Assembly: GCA_023444095.1 (NCBI GenBank) | Contig: JAEZRP010000049.1 | Location: 34,821 to 98,820, forward strand | Origin: Bacillota bacterium | Lineage (GTDB): Bacteria > Bacillota > Clostridia > Christensenellales > Aristaeellaceae | Reading direction: 5' to 3' | Length of the DNA stretch: 64,000 bases | Shown: positions 16,954-25,621 of the stretch, in pieces | How positions within the stretch are numbered: position 1 is the stretch's first letter | How the letters are laid out: every line of letters begins with the position of its first letter | The notes under the pieces: generated by a model | What the model saw: the letters and a program-made list of their open reading frames with translations, nothing else | What the model was told of the DNA's origin: nothing | Database searches by the model: none | Made by a program: the position numbers and the translations under genes

Positions 16954-17322
16954 ATGGGTGTAGGCTGGATTCTGCTTTTGACGGTGGTGGCACTGGGCGC
17001 GATCATCGTGCTTTCGAGCGTTTATTTTTCATGGCTGATGCAAAAGATGCTGTACGGGCGGATCGAGGATCTGGAATACGTGCGCGCACACTCGCAGCCG
17101 CCGGACCGCTGGCAGCGAAAATTTCTCATCAAGGCGCTGAAAAACGGAAAGATCGACCCGGCGGATCAGCGGAAACAGACCGCGAAGAATCTCGCGAAAC
17201 TCGAAAAACTGATCCGCTTTGCAGAGACGACGAGGTTCATGGAGTCCGAGGAAGTGCGCCGCGAGGTGCTTCTGGTACTGAAGGTCGTAAAGCGCGAGTG
17301 GGGCGACGCACTCGCGGACTGA
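16954..17322 (+). CDS. Small single-pass membrane protein of unknown function
   Basis: A 122-residue protein with one N-terminal transmembrane segment (residues 5-27) and a basic, helical cytoplasmic tail rich in Lys/Arg/Glu (ADQRKQTAKNLAKLEKLIRF). I recognise no family. The start at 16954 has AAGGAG at 7 nt. The downstream isomerase gene has its own promoter, so they are probably separate units. Confidence 0.7.
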   Translation: MGVGWILLLTVVALGAIIVLSSVYFSWLMQKMLYGRIEDLEYVRAHSQPPDRWQRKFLIKALKNGKIDPADQRKQTAKNLAKLEKLIRFAETTRFMESEEVRREVLLVLKVVKREWGDALAD

Positions 17323-17382
17323 ACGGAATGAAGACTTCTTTGTGCCGAAGGCGGCGCGGCGTCCCGGCAAAGGGCGCGGTAT

Positions 17383-17390
17383 GGTATAAT
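17383..17390 (+). promoter_or_regulatory. Extended -10 promoter of the isomerase gene
   Basis: TATAAT (17385-17390) is preceded by TG at 17382-17383 and one spacer base. No good -35 box is seen, as is common for extended -10 promoters. Confidence 0.55.
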
Positions 17391-17417
17391 CCTATCAATC
17401 GAAGGGAGGCCGAACAG

Positions 17418-18854
17418 ATGCAATCCGAGGAAAAAACGACTTCCGTCAAGAGGAAAAGGCGCGGCCACGGCGTGCCATTTGGCCTTGTGACGCTGCTTGT
17501 GATCCTTTCACTCATCTGCGGCGGCGCGCTGGGCTACGTGGGAGGTGCGAAATTCTCGCAGACCGCGAAGAAGCTCAGGGCGGCTGAGGCCGCGATCGAC
17601 GACTATGAGATGACGCTCATGGAGATGTATTCCGACGAGTTTGACCGCGCGGCGAACGCGGCGAGCGACGACGGCGCGAACGCAGCCCTCGCGGGCGGCG
17701 ATCTGGGCGTCGCTTCCGAGTCCGAACCCGTCGTGGTCGCGGAATTTGACGGCGGGGTCGTCATGTCGGACGAGGCCGCCGAGGCCTATCAGACGGAACT
17801 CGCGAGCTACGCGCTCGGCGGAGCAGACGTCGCCGACAACGCAGGGGCGATCCTTGACACCGTGCTCGAAGACCTCGTAGGGGAAAAGCTCGCCTACCTG
17901 AAGGCCGAGGAAAAGGGATATACGACCATCGGCGACGCGGACCGCGCCGAGATCGCCGAGGCGGCGCAGGCGCAGTTTGACGAGACGGTTCATTTCTATG
18001 TCGACATCGTGCGCGAGGACGGCATGACCGATGAGGATGCCTACGACGCTGCCGTTCGCTACCTTGCTGACAACGAGAGCTATACCATCGAGGGGGTGAC
18101 TGCAGACGTCGAGGCGCACTGGTGGCATGAGAAGCTCTACGACGAGGTCGTCGCGGGCGTGAACGTCACTTCTGACGAGATCACCGCTGCCTACAACGAG
18201 CAGGTGGCCGCGCAGGAGGATCTGTTTGCCGCGAGTCCGGAGGAGTTTGAGTACGCGCTCATGAACGGCGACATGCTTCTCTACTACCCCGCCGGCTACC
18301 GCACCGTCAAACACATCCTCTTCGCCCTCGACGACGAGGCGCAGGCGCGCGTAACCGAAATCAGTGTGCAGCTTTCCACAGAGACCGATCAGGCGACCGT
18401 CGATTCCCTGAACGCCGAGCTCGACGAACTGTACGCGCCCCTTGAGGCCGAGGCGCAGGGCGTCTACGAACAGCTCCAGAACGGCGGGGACTTTGATTCC
18501 CTGATGCTCGAGTACAGCGACGATGAGGAAATGAACGGCGGTGTGTTCGCCCAGACGGGCTATTACGTGTCCGCGGATTCCGTCATGTGGTCCGAAATGT
18601 TCATCGAGGCGTGCATGGCGCTCCAGAATCCCGGCGATCTTTCCCAGCCCGCGCGCACCGAGGGCGGCGTCCACATCGTGCTCTTCGCCCAGAACGTCCA
18701 GCCCGGCGCCGTGCCCCTCTCCCAGATCAACGCCGATATGACCCAGGCCACCCTCGATTCCGCGCGCTTCGAGGCCTGGCAGGTCGCCCGGCAGGGCTGG
18801 ATCGCCGCGGCCAACGTCAAGTACTACCCCGAGCGGCTGCTGGAGGCTGATTGA
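17418..18854 (+). CDS. Membrane-anchored parvulin-type peptidyl-prolyl isomerase (PrsA/SurA-like)
   Basis: A 478-residue protein with a basic N-terminus, one transmembrane anchor (residues 21-43) and an acidic extracytoplasmic region. The rotamase core starts at TVKHILFAL near residue 297 and continues with GGDFDSLMLEYSDD, GGVFAQTGYY and GGVHIVLF, the conserved parvulin strands. Upstream is a SurA/PrsA-like helical chaperone domain. It probably assists folding of exported proteins. No lipobox: it is anchored by the membrane helix. The start ATG 17418 has GGGAGG at 8 nt; the longer frame from 17031 has no ribosome binding site and overlaps the preceding gene. Confidence 0.9.
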   Translation: MQSEEKTTSVKRKRRGHGVPFGLVTLLVILSLICGGALGYVGGAKFSQTAKKLRAAEAAIDDYEMTLMEMYSDEFDRAANAASDDGANAALAGGDLGVASESEPVVVAEFDGGVVMSDEAAEAYQTELASYALGGADVADNAGAILDTVLEDLVGEKLAYLKAEEKGYTTIGDADRAEIAEAAQAQFDETVHFYVDIVREDGMTDEDAYDAAVRYLADNESYTIEGVTADVEAHWWHEKLYDEVVAGVNVTSDEITAAYNEQVAAQEDLFAASPEEFEYALMNGDMLLYYPAGYRTVKHILFALDDEAQARVTEISVQLSTETDQATVDSLNAELDELYAPLEAEAQGVYEQLQNGGDFDSLMLEYSDDEEMNGGVFAQTGYYVSADSVMWSEMFIEACMALQNPGDLSQPARTEGGVHIVLFAQNVQPGAVPLSQINADMTQATLDSARFEAWQVARQGWIAAANVKYYPERLLEAD

Positions 18855-18863
18855 CGCAGGAAA

Positions 18864-18997
18864 CGGAGGAAAGCCGGGGCGCTGCCCCAGACCCTGCTCA
18901 AGGGCACACGCCCTTGACAATCCCGTGCCGGGTGTAAAGAGAAAGATTGTCCGTCGACGTCGCGTGGGCCCTGCCCCCGCGGCGTCGAACCCGTTTT
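18864..18997 (+). repeat. Composite 3' repeat element (A-B-C), copy after the isomerase gene
   Basis: A box GCCGGGGCGCTGCCCCAG (18873-18890); B box CAAGGGCACACGCCCTTG (18899-18916) followed by ACAATCCC; C box: an imperfect GACGTCGCG.../...CGGCGTC stem (18955-18987) followed by CCGTTTT. Same orientation as the isomerase gene, 10 nt after its stop. Confidence 0.75.
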
Positions 18998-19007
18998 GCG
19001 GTTTGCA

Positions 19008-19138
19008 AATTCGGATCGTTCGGGGACTTAACCCCGAACGATCCGACGAATCAGCCAATAATTCTCCTCTTTGTTTGGGATTTTAAGGGCTAACCCTTGA
19101 ACGGGAGTCCGAGGACAGCGCCCTCGGCGTCTCCCGGT
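19008..19138 (-). repeat. Composite 3' repeat element (A-B-C), copy after the sulfotransferase gene
   Basis: Read leftward from the sulfotransferase stop: A box (19104-19136, GCCGAGGGCGCTGTCCTCGG), B box (19078-19104, CAAGGGTTAGCCCTTAAAATCCC-type), then a perfect 15-bp stem (19011-19025 with 19032-19046, loop ACTTAA). It faces the rightward copy at 18864-18997 across the convergent junction. Confidence 0.75.
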
Positions 19139-19139
19139 C

Positions 19140-19853
19140 CTACTCGTACCCGCACGCCAGCATTTCGGCCTCAAAGAAGGGGAACATGTGCTCTCCCTCG
19201 TCGGTCTTGTAGCGACCGACGGAATCGGTGCGCATGGGGATTTTGGCGAGCGGGATTCCGAGGAACGCTTCGAGGCGGGCGAGGGTATTGTCCTGCTCGA
19301 AGACAAGGTCCTCGAAGCGGACGAAGATGGCCTCGCGCGGCGCGGGGGTGGCCTTGACGATTTCGCGCTGATACTTCCAGCTGATGGCGCGATTCTTGCG
19401 CACGTCGCCGGTCTTTTCGTACTGGATGCCGAAGTCGTTGAGGTCGTCGGTCAGATGGGAGTTGAGGATGCAGTCGCGGGGATCCCTCACCCAGTGGATG
19501 TACTTGATATCCGGGAACATCCGGACGATCCAGGGGTATACGAGGGTGGTCTCGGGGAGCTTCCAGCCCTTGCTCCCGGCATCGCTTGAGAGGACGGACG
19601 CCAAGAAACTCTCAACGAACCGCGTGAAGGCCGGGTCGATCGGCATAGTGTGAAGCCTCGAGAAGTCCCACTCGAGCCCGCCCTTGTAGTCTACGTACTT
19701 CGCCATGACGCGGCAGGCCTCGTACATATCGTCGGGGGGAAGAAGATCGCCGGACCTGTTGAGTTTCGCGCCCATGTAGACGCCGCTCTCGGAGAGCGTA
19801 TGAGACATCGCGCGCGTCCCGGAGTGGCCGCGTCCGATCACCGTTACCATCAT
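19140..19853 (-). CDS. Sulfotransferase family protein
   Basis: A 237-residue protein resembling PAPS-dependent sulfotransferases. The N-terminal VIGRGHSGTRAMSHTL strand-loop (residues 4-19) matches the 5'-phosphosulfate loop, and WVRDPRDCILNSH near residue 118 matches the 3'-phosphate-binding motif R-D-P-R-D. FVRFEDLV near residue 173 is also family-like. Acceptor unknown (carbohydrate, lipid or protein). The start is set by GGAGG (19862-19866) 7-8 nt before ATG 19853. It appears to be a single-gene unit with its own promoter. Confidence 0.85.
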   Translation of the reverse strand: MMVTVIGRGHSGTRAMSHTLSESGVYMGAKLNRSGDLLPPDDMYEACRVMAKYVDYKGGLEWDFSRLHTMPIDPAFTRFVESFLASVLSSDAGSKGWKLPETTLVYPWIVRMFPDIKYIHWVRDPRDCILNSHLTDDLNDFGIQYEKTGDVRKNRAISWKYQREIVKATPAPREAIFVRFEDLVFEQDNTLARLEAFLGIPLAKIPMRTDSVGRYKTDEGEHMFPFFEAEMLACGYE

Positions 19854-19902
19854 AAGGAAAACCTCCATCGCGTTTGTCCGATCATTTCCCACAGCTTTGC
19901 CT

Positions 19903-19932
19903 ATTCTACAACGACTGTGTTGATTTTGTCAG
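19903..19932 (-). promoter_or_regulatory. Promoter of the sulfotransferase gene
   Basis: Read leftward, CTGACA (19927-19932), 18 nt, TAGAAT (19903-19908). Confidence 0.5.
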
Positions 19933-19964
19933 CGCGATTGGAGGTTATTTTACCAATTTATCAT

Positions 19965-20375
19965 CTATCCTTTGCATGCCGCCGCAAGCTTGTCCACCGC
20001 GTCTTCCACGAGCGCCTGGATGCTCATCTCCGACACGCCCGCAACGAGGTTGTCGCACTTCATCATGGGGATCAGAACCCGCGTGGCGCGGCTCTGGCCC
20101 ACGGCAACCGCCATGGAGGGGGTGATCTCGCCGTAGAGCGCGTCGGCGATCACGATGCCGATGGGGCCGACGATGGCGTCCGCGGTACGGCAAGCGACGA
20201 CGACGGCGTTCTCGCCCGTCGCCGCATGGTGCGCCCCGCCCCGGATCATCGCGGCGGTCGCGATGGTGTTCGTGCCGACGGCGGTGACCTCGCAATCCGA
20301 ATAACGTGCGAGAAGCGCCTCCACAAGCTGCCGCCCGAGCCGCCCGCCCTGTCCGTCGATGACCGTCACTCGCAT
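19965..20375 (-). CDS. DUF3842 family protein
   Basis: A 136-residue cytoplasmic protein. It begins VTVIDGQGGRLGRQLVEALL, a Rossmann-like glycine loop, and continues with AVGTNTIATAAMIRGGAHHAATG-type sequence, which I recall as the DUF3842 family of Clostridia. The family has no assigned function; the N-terminal loop suggests nucleotide binding. It overlaps the upstream C_GCAxxG gene by 10 nt, so the two are coupled and downstream of gyrA. Confidence 0.85.
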   Translation of the reverse strand: MRVTVIDGQGGRLGRQLVEALLARYSDCEVTAVGTNTIATAAMIRGGAHHAATGENAVVVACRTADAIVGPIGIVIADALYGEITPSMAVAVGQSRATRVLIPMMKCDNLVAGVSEMSIQALVEDAVDKLAAACKG

Positions 20376-20815
20376 TTCAGAATCCTTTCGTCCGCGAGGC
20401 GCGCGGCGTAGCGCACGCATCCACCGCAGGGCCTCTCGCGGTGATACTTCGCGGTGCGCCTTTCGGGCGTGGGCTCCTCGGGGCCTGCGGCGTCGAGGAG
20501 CTCGCGGCAGAGATAGGAGCCGCATTCGTCCCGGAAAGTGCCCATGAGCGCCTGAATGCGCGTGTAATACGCCTTCTTGCCCTCTTCGTCGTCCGGCACG
20601 TCGTAGCCCTCCACGGCCCCCAGAACCATCATCAGGCCGCTCGCCGCGCCGCAGACCTCGCGCAGCCGCCCGATACCTCCGCCGAACGCGGAGGAAAGCC
20701 GGAGCGCCGCCTTCTCGTCCATTCCCAGATCCTCCGCGAATGCCGCGAACACCGATTGCGCGCAGTTATACCCCGCAAGAAACAGCTCGCCCGCGCGCTT
20801 CTCATGCTTGGTCAT
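20366..20815 (-). CDS. C_GCAxxG_C_C family putative redox protein
   Basis: A 149-residue protein with the pattern that names the family (PF09719): Cys18 in YNCAQSV, the GCAxxG-like VCGAASGLMM near residue 55, and later cysteines in DECGSYLC and PCGGCVRY. It probably binds a metal or heme-like cofactor, or acts in electron transfer; the function is not established. Its start codon overlaps the gyrA stop (TGATG), so it is translated from the gyrA message. Confidence 0.88.
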   Translation of the reverse strand: MTKHEKRAGELFLAGYNCAQSVFAAFAEDLGMDEKAALRLSSAFGGGIGRLREVCGAASGLMMVLGAVEGYDVPDDEEGKKAYYTRIQALMGTFRDECGSYLCRELLDAAGPEEPTPERRTAKYHRERPCGGCVRYAARLADERILKCE

Positions 20816-23319
20816 CAGATTTCCTCGTCCTTCTCCGCCTCGGCGGGTTCATCGGTATCCGCGATTGCGTCCTCCTCTTCGGCCTCCGCGCGCTCGAAGC
20901 TCGCGATATGGCTCCCGTCCGCGACGCGCATCACGCGCACGCCCTGCGTAGCCCTGCCAAGAATGGGGATGGTGTCGACGGGCGTTCGGATGATGGTGCC
21001 GTCATCGGTGATGACGAGGATATCCTCGCCCTCCGTGACCAGCATCTGGCCCGCGAGATACCCCGTCTTGTCAGTAAGCCGCATGGCCATGATGCCCTTG
21101 CCCGCGCGGGACTGGAGACGATATTCGTCGATGGCCGTGCGCTTTCCGTAGCCGAGCTCGGTAATTGCCAGCACCTGCGCATCTTTCTCCACCACGCACA
21201 TCGCGACCACGCGGTCGCCCTCGTCGAGCTCCATGGACCTGACGCCCATGGCGGCGCGGCCCGTGGGCCGGAGGTCTTCTTCTGCGAACCGGATCGCCAT
21301 GCCGCCCCGGGAGCCGAGCATCAGCTCGCGTTTGCCGTCGGTGAGCGTCACGCCGATCAGCTCGTCGTCCTCGCGCAGCACAATGGCGATGAGCCCCGCG
21401 CGCCGGAGGTTTATGAACTCCGAAAGCTCGGTTCTCTTGATGGTGCCGTTCCTGGTCGCCATGACGAGGTAGTGGCCCTCGACCTTTTCCTCCGGCACGG
21501 CGAGCATGGCAGTGACCTTCTCGCCCGCGTCGAGCTGCAACAGGTTGATCATCGCCGTGCCGCGCGCCGTTCGGCCCGCCTCCGGGATCTCGTAGCACCA
21601 GAGCTGGTACACGCGCCCGCGGTTGGTAAAGAACATGATGGGGTCGTGCGTGGAGGTGACCGACATCTGCTCCACGAAGTCCTCCTCGCGCGTGGCCGTG
21701 GCAGTGATGCCCTTGCCGCCGCGCCGCTGGGCGCGGTAGGCCGACTTCGAGACGCGCTTGACATAGCCGTAGTGGGTGAGCGTCACGACCATGTCGTCCT
21801 CCTGGATGAGGTCGAGCATGTCGATCTCGCCGTCGAGCGCGGAGATTTCGGTCCTGCGTGGGTCGGCAAAGCGCCTTTTGATCTCGAGGATTTCGTCCTT
21901 CACGATTCCGAGCACCAGCTTCTCGTCCGCGAGCACCGCACGGAAGTACTCGATCTGCTTCTGAAGCTCCGCGTACTCCGCCTCGATCTTGTCGCGCTCG
22001 AGGCCGGTGAGCCGCTGGAGCCGCATGTCGAGGATGGCCTGCGCCTGCTTCTCCGAGAGCCCGAAGCGCGTCATGAGCCCTTCCTTCGCCACCGCGCCGT
22101 CGCGCGAGGAGCGGATGAGTGCGATCACCTCGTCGATGTTGTCGAGCGCGATGATGAGCCCCTCCAATATGTGGCTGCGCGCCAGCGCCCGGTCAAGGTC
22201 GTACTGCGTGCGCCGCGTGATGACGGACTTCTGATGCTCCAGATAGTGAAAGATCACCTGCCGGAGCGAGAGCACTTTCGGGGTGCCATCCACCAGCGCG
22301 ATCATGATGACGCCAAACGTGTCCTGCATCTGCGTGTGCTTGTAGAGGTAGTTCAGCACCACGTTCGGGTTCACGTCGCGCTTTAGTTCGATGACGATGC
22401 GCATGCCGGAGCGGTCGCTCTCGTCGCGGATGTCGGAAATGCCCTCCAGCCGCTTTTCATGTACCAGCTCCGCGATCTTCTCGATCAGCTTCGCCTTGTT
22501 GACCATGTAGGGGATCTCGGTCACGACGATGCGCTGGCGATTGCCCGGCATCTCCTCGAATTCGTGCCGCGCCCGCGTGATGACGCGCCCGCGGCCTTCG
22601 TGGTACGCGTCGTAGATGCCGCGCTTTCCCAGGATCACGCCGCCCGTCGGAAAGTCCGGGCCCTTGATGTGCTCCATAAGGTCGTCGATGGTGCACTCAG
22701 GGTTCTCAATCATGCACACGACGCCGTCGACCACCTCGCCCAAGTTATGGGGTGGGATATTCGTCGCCATGCCGACCGCGATGCCCGACGAGCCGTTCAC
22801 CAGAAGGTTCGGGAACCGACTCGGCATGACCTCCGGCTGCATCAGCGTCTCGTCGAAGTTCGGGTAGAAATCGACCGTCTCCTTGTCGAGGTCGCGCACC
22901 ATCTCCATCGAGAGCTTCGAGAGCCTCGCCTCCGTGTAGCGCATCGCGGCCGCGCCGTCGCCGTCCACGGAACCGAAGTTGCCCTGACCCTCCACCAGGA
23001 GCGCGCGCGTCGAGAAGTCCTGCGCAAGCCGCACCATGGCGTCGTAAACCGCCGTGTCGCCGTGCGGATGGTACTTACCGAGGACGTCGCCGACGATGCG
23101 CGCGGACTTTCGGAACGGCTTGTCGGGCGTCACGCCCAGCTCCACCATGGAGTAAAGGATCCGCCTGTGCACCGGCTTCAGACCGTCCCGCACGTCCGGA
23201 AGCGCGCGCGATACGATGACTGCCATCGCGTAGGAAATAAAGGAGGTCTTTAACTCCTCCTCGATGTCCCGGGGCTTCAATGTCCCAATGTTGAAATTTT
23301 CAGTATCAGCCAAGGGCAA
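20815..23319 (-). CDS. gyrA: DNA gyrase subunit A
   Basis: An 834-residue type II topoisomerase subunit that breaks and rejoins DNA during negative supercoiling. The catalytic tyrosine is Tyr128 in AAAMRYTEARL. The quinolone-contact region reads HPHGDTAVYD, with Thr89 where E. coli has Ser83 and Asp93 where it has Asp87. The GyrA box QRRGGKG in the C-terminal propeller separates it from ParC. The acidic tail is normal. No ATG fits: TTG 23319 or TTG 23313 must be used. GAAGGGAG is 3 nt from the first and 9 nt from the second, so 23313 is the likelier true start. gyrB lies upstream with a 214-nt gap full of repeats. Confidence 0.97.
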   Translation of the reverse strand: MPLADTENFNIGTLKPRDIEEELKTSFISYAMAVIVSRALPDVRDGLKPVHRRILYSMVELGVTPDKPFRKSARIVGDVLGKYHPHGDTAVYDAMVRLAQDFSTRALLVEGQGNFGSVDGDGAAAMRYTEARLSKLSMEMVRDLDKETVDFYPNFDETLMQPEVMPSRFPNLLVNGSSGIAVGMATNIPPHNLGEVVDGVVCMIENPECTIDDLMEHIKGPDFPTGGVILGKRGIYDAYHEGRGRVITRARHEFEEMPGNRQRIVVTEIPYMVNKAKLIEKIAELVHEKRLEGISDIRDESDRSGMRIVIELKRDVNPNVVLNYLYKHTQMQDTFGVIMIALVDGTPKVLSLRQVIFHYLEHQKSVITRRTQYDLDRALARSHILEGLIIALDNIDEVIALIRSSRDGAVAKEGLMTRFGLSEKQAQAILDMRLQRLTGLERDKIEAEYAELQKQIEYFRAVLADEKLVLGIVKDEILEIKRRFADPRRTEISALDGEIDMLDLIQEDDMVVTLTHYGYVKRVSKSAYRAQRRGGKGITATATREEDFVEQMSVTSTHDPIMFFTNRGRVYQLWCYEIPEAGRTARGTAMINLLQLDAGEKVTAMLAVPEEKVEGHYLVMATRNGTIKRTELSEFINLRRAGLIAIVLREDDELIGVTLTDGKRELMLGSRGGMAIRFAEEDLRPTGRAAMGVRSMELDEGDRVVAMCVVEKDAQVLAITELGYGKRTAIDEYRLQSRAGKGIMAMRLTDKTGYLAGQMLVTEGEDILVITDDGTIIRTPVDTIPILGRATQGVRVMRVADGSHIASFERAEAEEEDAIADTDEPAEAEKDEEI

Positions 23320-23351
23320 AATCTCCCTTCAACGTCGAAGTAACGGGGGTT

Positions 23352-23425
23352 TCGCCGGGGGCGCCGCCCCCGGACCCCTGCCAAAGGGACATGGTCCCTT
23401 TGGAATCCCCATATAGGGGTAAACT
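23352..23425 (+). repeat. Composite 3' repeat element (A-B), rightward copy in the gyrB-gyrA gap
   Basis: A box: GGGGGCGCCGCCCCC palindrome near 23357-23372. B box: CCAAAGGGACATGGTCCCTTTGG (stem of 9 bp, 23383-23405) followed by AATCCCC. It is oriented against gyrA and gyrB transcription, the only clear exception to the sense-orientation rule. Confidence 0.7.
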
Positions 23426-23467
23426 CATATCGCGCTTGCGATCTCCGTCGCCCGGAGCTGGATCCCT

Positions 23468-23530
23468 GGGCGTTCTCAAGGCGCCAGCCCTTGCGCGGGG
23501 ATCCGGGGGCGCCGCCCCCCGTGTTCCTCG
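23468..23530 (-). repeat. Composite 3' repeat element (A-B), leftward copy after gyrB
   Basis: Read leftward from the gyrB stop: GGGGGGCGGCGCCCCC-type A box (about 23503-23521), GGATCCCCGCGC, then CAAGGGCTGGCGCCTTGAGAA (B box, 23475-23495). It mirrors the rightward copy at 23352-23425, so the transcript of the gap could fold into one large structure. Confidence 0.7.
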
Positions 23531-23533
23531 GTT

Positions 23534-25468
23534 CTATACATCCAGGTCCGTCACGAGCTTGGCGTTCTGCTCGATAAACTCGCGGCGGGGCTCGACCTGA
23601 TCGCCCATGAGCAGGGTAAACATCTCGTCGGCCGCGATGGCGTCCCTCATCTCGACGCGGAACATGACGCGCGTTTCCGGATTCATGGTGGTCTCCCAGA
23701 GCTGTTCGGCACTCATCTCGCCGAGGCCCTTGTAGCGCTGGATTTCGGGCTTGGCGTCGCGTCCGAGCTCGTCGAGGTACTTCTGGAGCGCGTCGTCGTC
23801 GTAAACGTACCGGGAGGTCTTCCCGCGCGTGACCTTGTAAAGCGGCGGCTGCGCGATGTAGACGTATCCCTCCTCGATGAGTTTGGGCATGTGCCGGTAG
23901 AAGAACGTGAGCAGGAGGATGCGGATGTGACTTCCGTCGACGTCCGCGTCCGTCATGCACACGATGCGGTGATAGCGCAGCTTTTCGGGATCGAAATCCT
24001 GACCGAAGCCGCCGCCGAAGGCGGTGATCATGGCCTTGATCTCGGCGTTTGCGAGCACCTTATCCATGCGTGTCTTTTCAACGTTCAGAATCTTGCCGCG
24101 CAGGGGCAAGATTGCCTGAAAGTGCCGGTCGCGGCCCGTCTTGGCGCTGCCGCCGGCGGAATCGCCCTCGACGAGGAAAATTTCGCACTTCGCCGGGTCG
24201 CGCTCGGAGCAGTCGGCCAGCTTGCCCGGAAGCGCCGCCGACTCGAGCGCGGTCTTTCTGCGGGTCAAATCGCGCGCCTTGCGGGCGGCCTCGCGCGCGC
24301 GCGCGGCGGAGAGGCATTTCTCCATGACGGTGCGGGCGGCGGACGGGTTCTCCTCGAAGTAGGTGGACAGCTTTTCTGCGACGAGGGAATCGACCGCCGG
24401 GCGGATCTCGGAGTTCCCGAGCTTGGATTTGGTCTGGCCCTCAAACTGCGGCTCGACGAGCTTCACGGAAATGATGGCCGTCAGGCCCTCGCGCACGTCC
24501 TCGCCGGAAAGGTTGGCGTCCGCGTCCTTGAGGATCTTCGCCTTGCGGCCGTAGTCATTGATGACGCGCGTGAGCGCGGAGCGAAAGCCCGCCAGATGCG
24601 TGCCGCCCTCGGGGGTGAGAATGTTGTTGGCAAAGGAATAAACGCTCTCGTTGAAGCCCGCGTTCCACTGAAGCGCCACCTCGATGGTGGAGGTCTCACG
24701 CGCGCCCTCGATGTAAATCGGTTCTTTGAACAGCGGCTCCTTGTTGAGGTTCAGGTACTCCACGAAGGAGACGATGCCGCCCTCGTAGTGGTATGTCTTT
24801 GAAGTGGCGGGCTCCACACGCTCGTCGGTAAGCGTGATTTTGATGCCCTTATTGAGAAACGCCATTTCCCGAAAGCGCGTCTTGAGGGTATCGAATTCGA
24901 ACTTTCCGGTCTCAAACACGCCCGGCTCCGGGGTCTCGCCCGTCTTGACGTCCGGCCAGAATTGGATGGTCGTGCCCGTCCTGTCCGTCTCCGCGACGCA
25001 GCGCAGATCGTAGAGAATCTTGCCGCGCTCGTACTCCTGCTCGTAGACCTTCCCGTCCTGATAGACGGTGACCTTGAGATGGCTCGAAAGCGCGTTCACG
25101 ACCGACGCGCCCACGCCGTGCAGGCCGCCCGAGACCTTGTATCCCCCGCCGCCGAATTTGCCGCCCGCGTGCAGAACCGTGAGGCACACCTCGACTGCGG
25201 GGCGGCCCATCTTGGGATGGATCCCGACGGGAAAGCCGCGCCCGTTATCCTCCACGCGCACGGAGCCGTCGGCCAATAAGGTTACGTTTATCAAATCGCA
25301 AAAGCCCGCCAGCGCCTCGTCGACGGCGTTGTCGACGATCTCGTACACGAGGTGGTGAAGCCCGCGCTCGTCCGTGGAGCCGATGTACATGCCGGGGCGG
25401 CGGCGCACTGCCTCGAGGCCCTCCAAGACCTGTATCTGGCTCTCGTCGTAATGATTATCTCTGGACAT
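23534..25468 (-). CDS. gyrB: DNA gyrase subunit B
   Basis: A 644-residue ATPase subunit of gyrase. The GHKL ATPase domain has EIVDNAVDEALAGF (catalytic Glu and Asn), DNGRGFPVGIH and GGLHGVGASVVNALS. The TOPRIM domain has EGDSAGGSA near residue 430 and the DADVDGSHI metal site. The C-terminus ends MGDQVEPRREFIEQNAKLV, typical of short Gram-positive GyrB. Together with GyrA it supercoils DNA. Own promoter at 25504-25531; recF is not adjacent, so this is not the usual dnaA-region arrangement, as far as the window shows. Confidence 0.97.
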   Translation of the reverse strand: MSRDNHYDESQIQVLEGLEAVRRRPGMYIGSTDERGLHHLVYEIVDNAVDEALAGFCDLINVTLLADGSVRVEDNGRGFPVGIHPKMGRPAVEVCLTVLHAGGKFGGGGYKVSGGLHGVGASVVNALSSHLKVTVYQDGKVYEQEYERGKILYDLRCVAETDRTGTTIQFWPDVKTGETPEPGVFETGKFEFDTLKTRFREMAFLNKGIKITLTDERVEPATSKTYHYEGGIVSFVEYLNLNKEPLFKEPIYIEGARETSTIEVALQWNAGFNESVYSFANNILTPEGGTHLAGFRSALTRVINDYGRKAKILKDADANLSGEDVREGLTAIISVKLVEPQFEGQTKSKLGNSEIRPAVDSLVAEKLSTYFEENPSAARTVMEKCLSAARAREAARKARDLTRRKTALESAALPGKLADCSERDPAKCEIFLVEGDSAGGSAKTGRDRHFQAILPLRGKILNVEKTRMDKVLANAEIKAMITAFGGGFGQDFDPEKLRYHRIVCMTDADVDGSHIRILLLTFFYRHMPKLIEEGYVYIAQPPLYKVTRGKTSRYVYDDDALQKYLDELGRDAKPEIQRYKGLGEMSAEQLWETTMNPETRVMFRVEMRDAIAADEMFTLLMGDQVEPRREFIEQNAKLVTDLDV

Positions 25469-25503
25469 TCAAGCTCTCCTCGAGTAAATTTTCCTACTAT
25501 ATT

Positions 25504-25531
25504 ATTATATCACTTTTTTGCACAGTTATAA
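25504..25531 (-). promoter_or_regulatory. Promoter of gyrB
   Basis: Read leftward, TTATAA (25526-25531), 16 nt, TATAAT (25504-25509) with TGA directly before the -10 (extended -10). Confidence 0.5.
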
Positions 25532-25579
25532 AGCCCAAACACGACTTTTAACAGGTACTGCCAGCAGAATTCTTGGCGC

Positions 25580-25612
25580 AAAAAAACCGCGGGCGAAGCG
25601 TTCGCCCGCGGG
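25580..25612 (-). terminator. Strong intrinsic terminator after spoIIP
   Basis: Read leftward, CCGCGGGCGAA (25601-25611) pairs perfectly with TTCGCCCGCGG (25587-25597) around a 3-nt loop, followed by seven T residues: a textbook intrinsic terminator. Confidence 0.9.
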
Positions 25613-25621
25613 ACCCACAAA

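Noticed and set aside
20740..22386. A 548-codon open frame antisense to gyrA
   Set aside because: gyrA is certain by motifs; the antisense product has shadow-frame composition.
20815..23319. ParC (topoisomerase IV) instead of GyrA
   Set aside because: The C-terminal domain has the GyrA box QRRGGKG and the gene follows gyrB.
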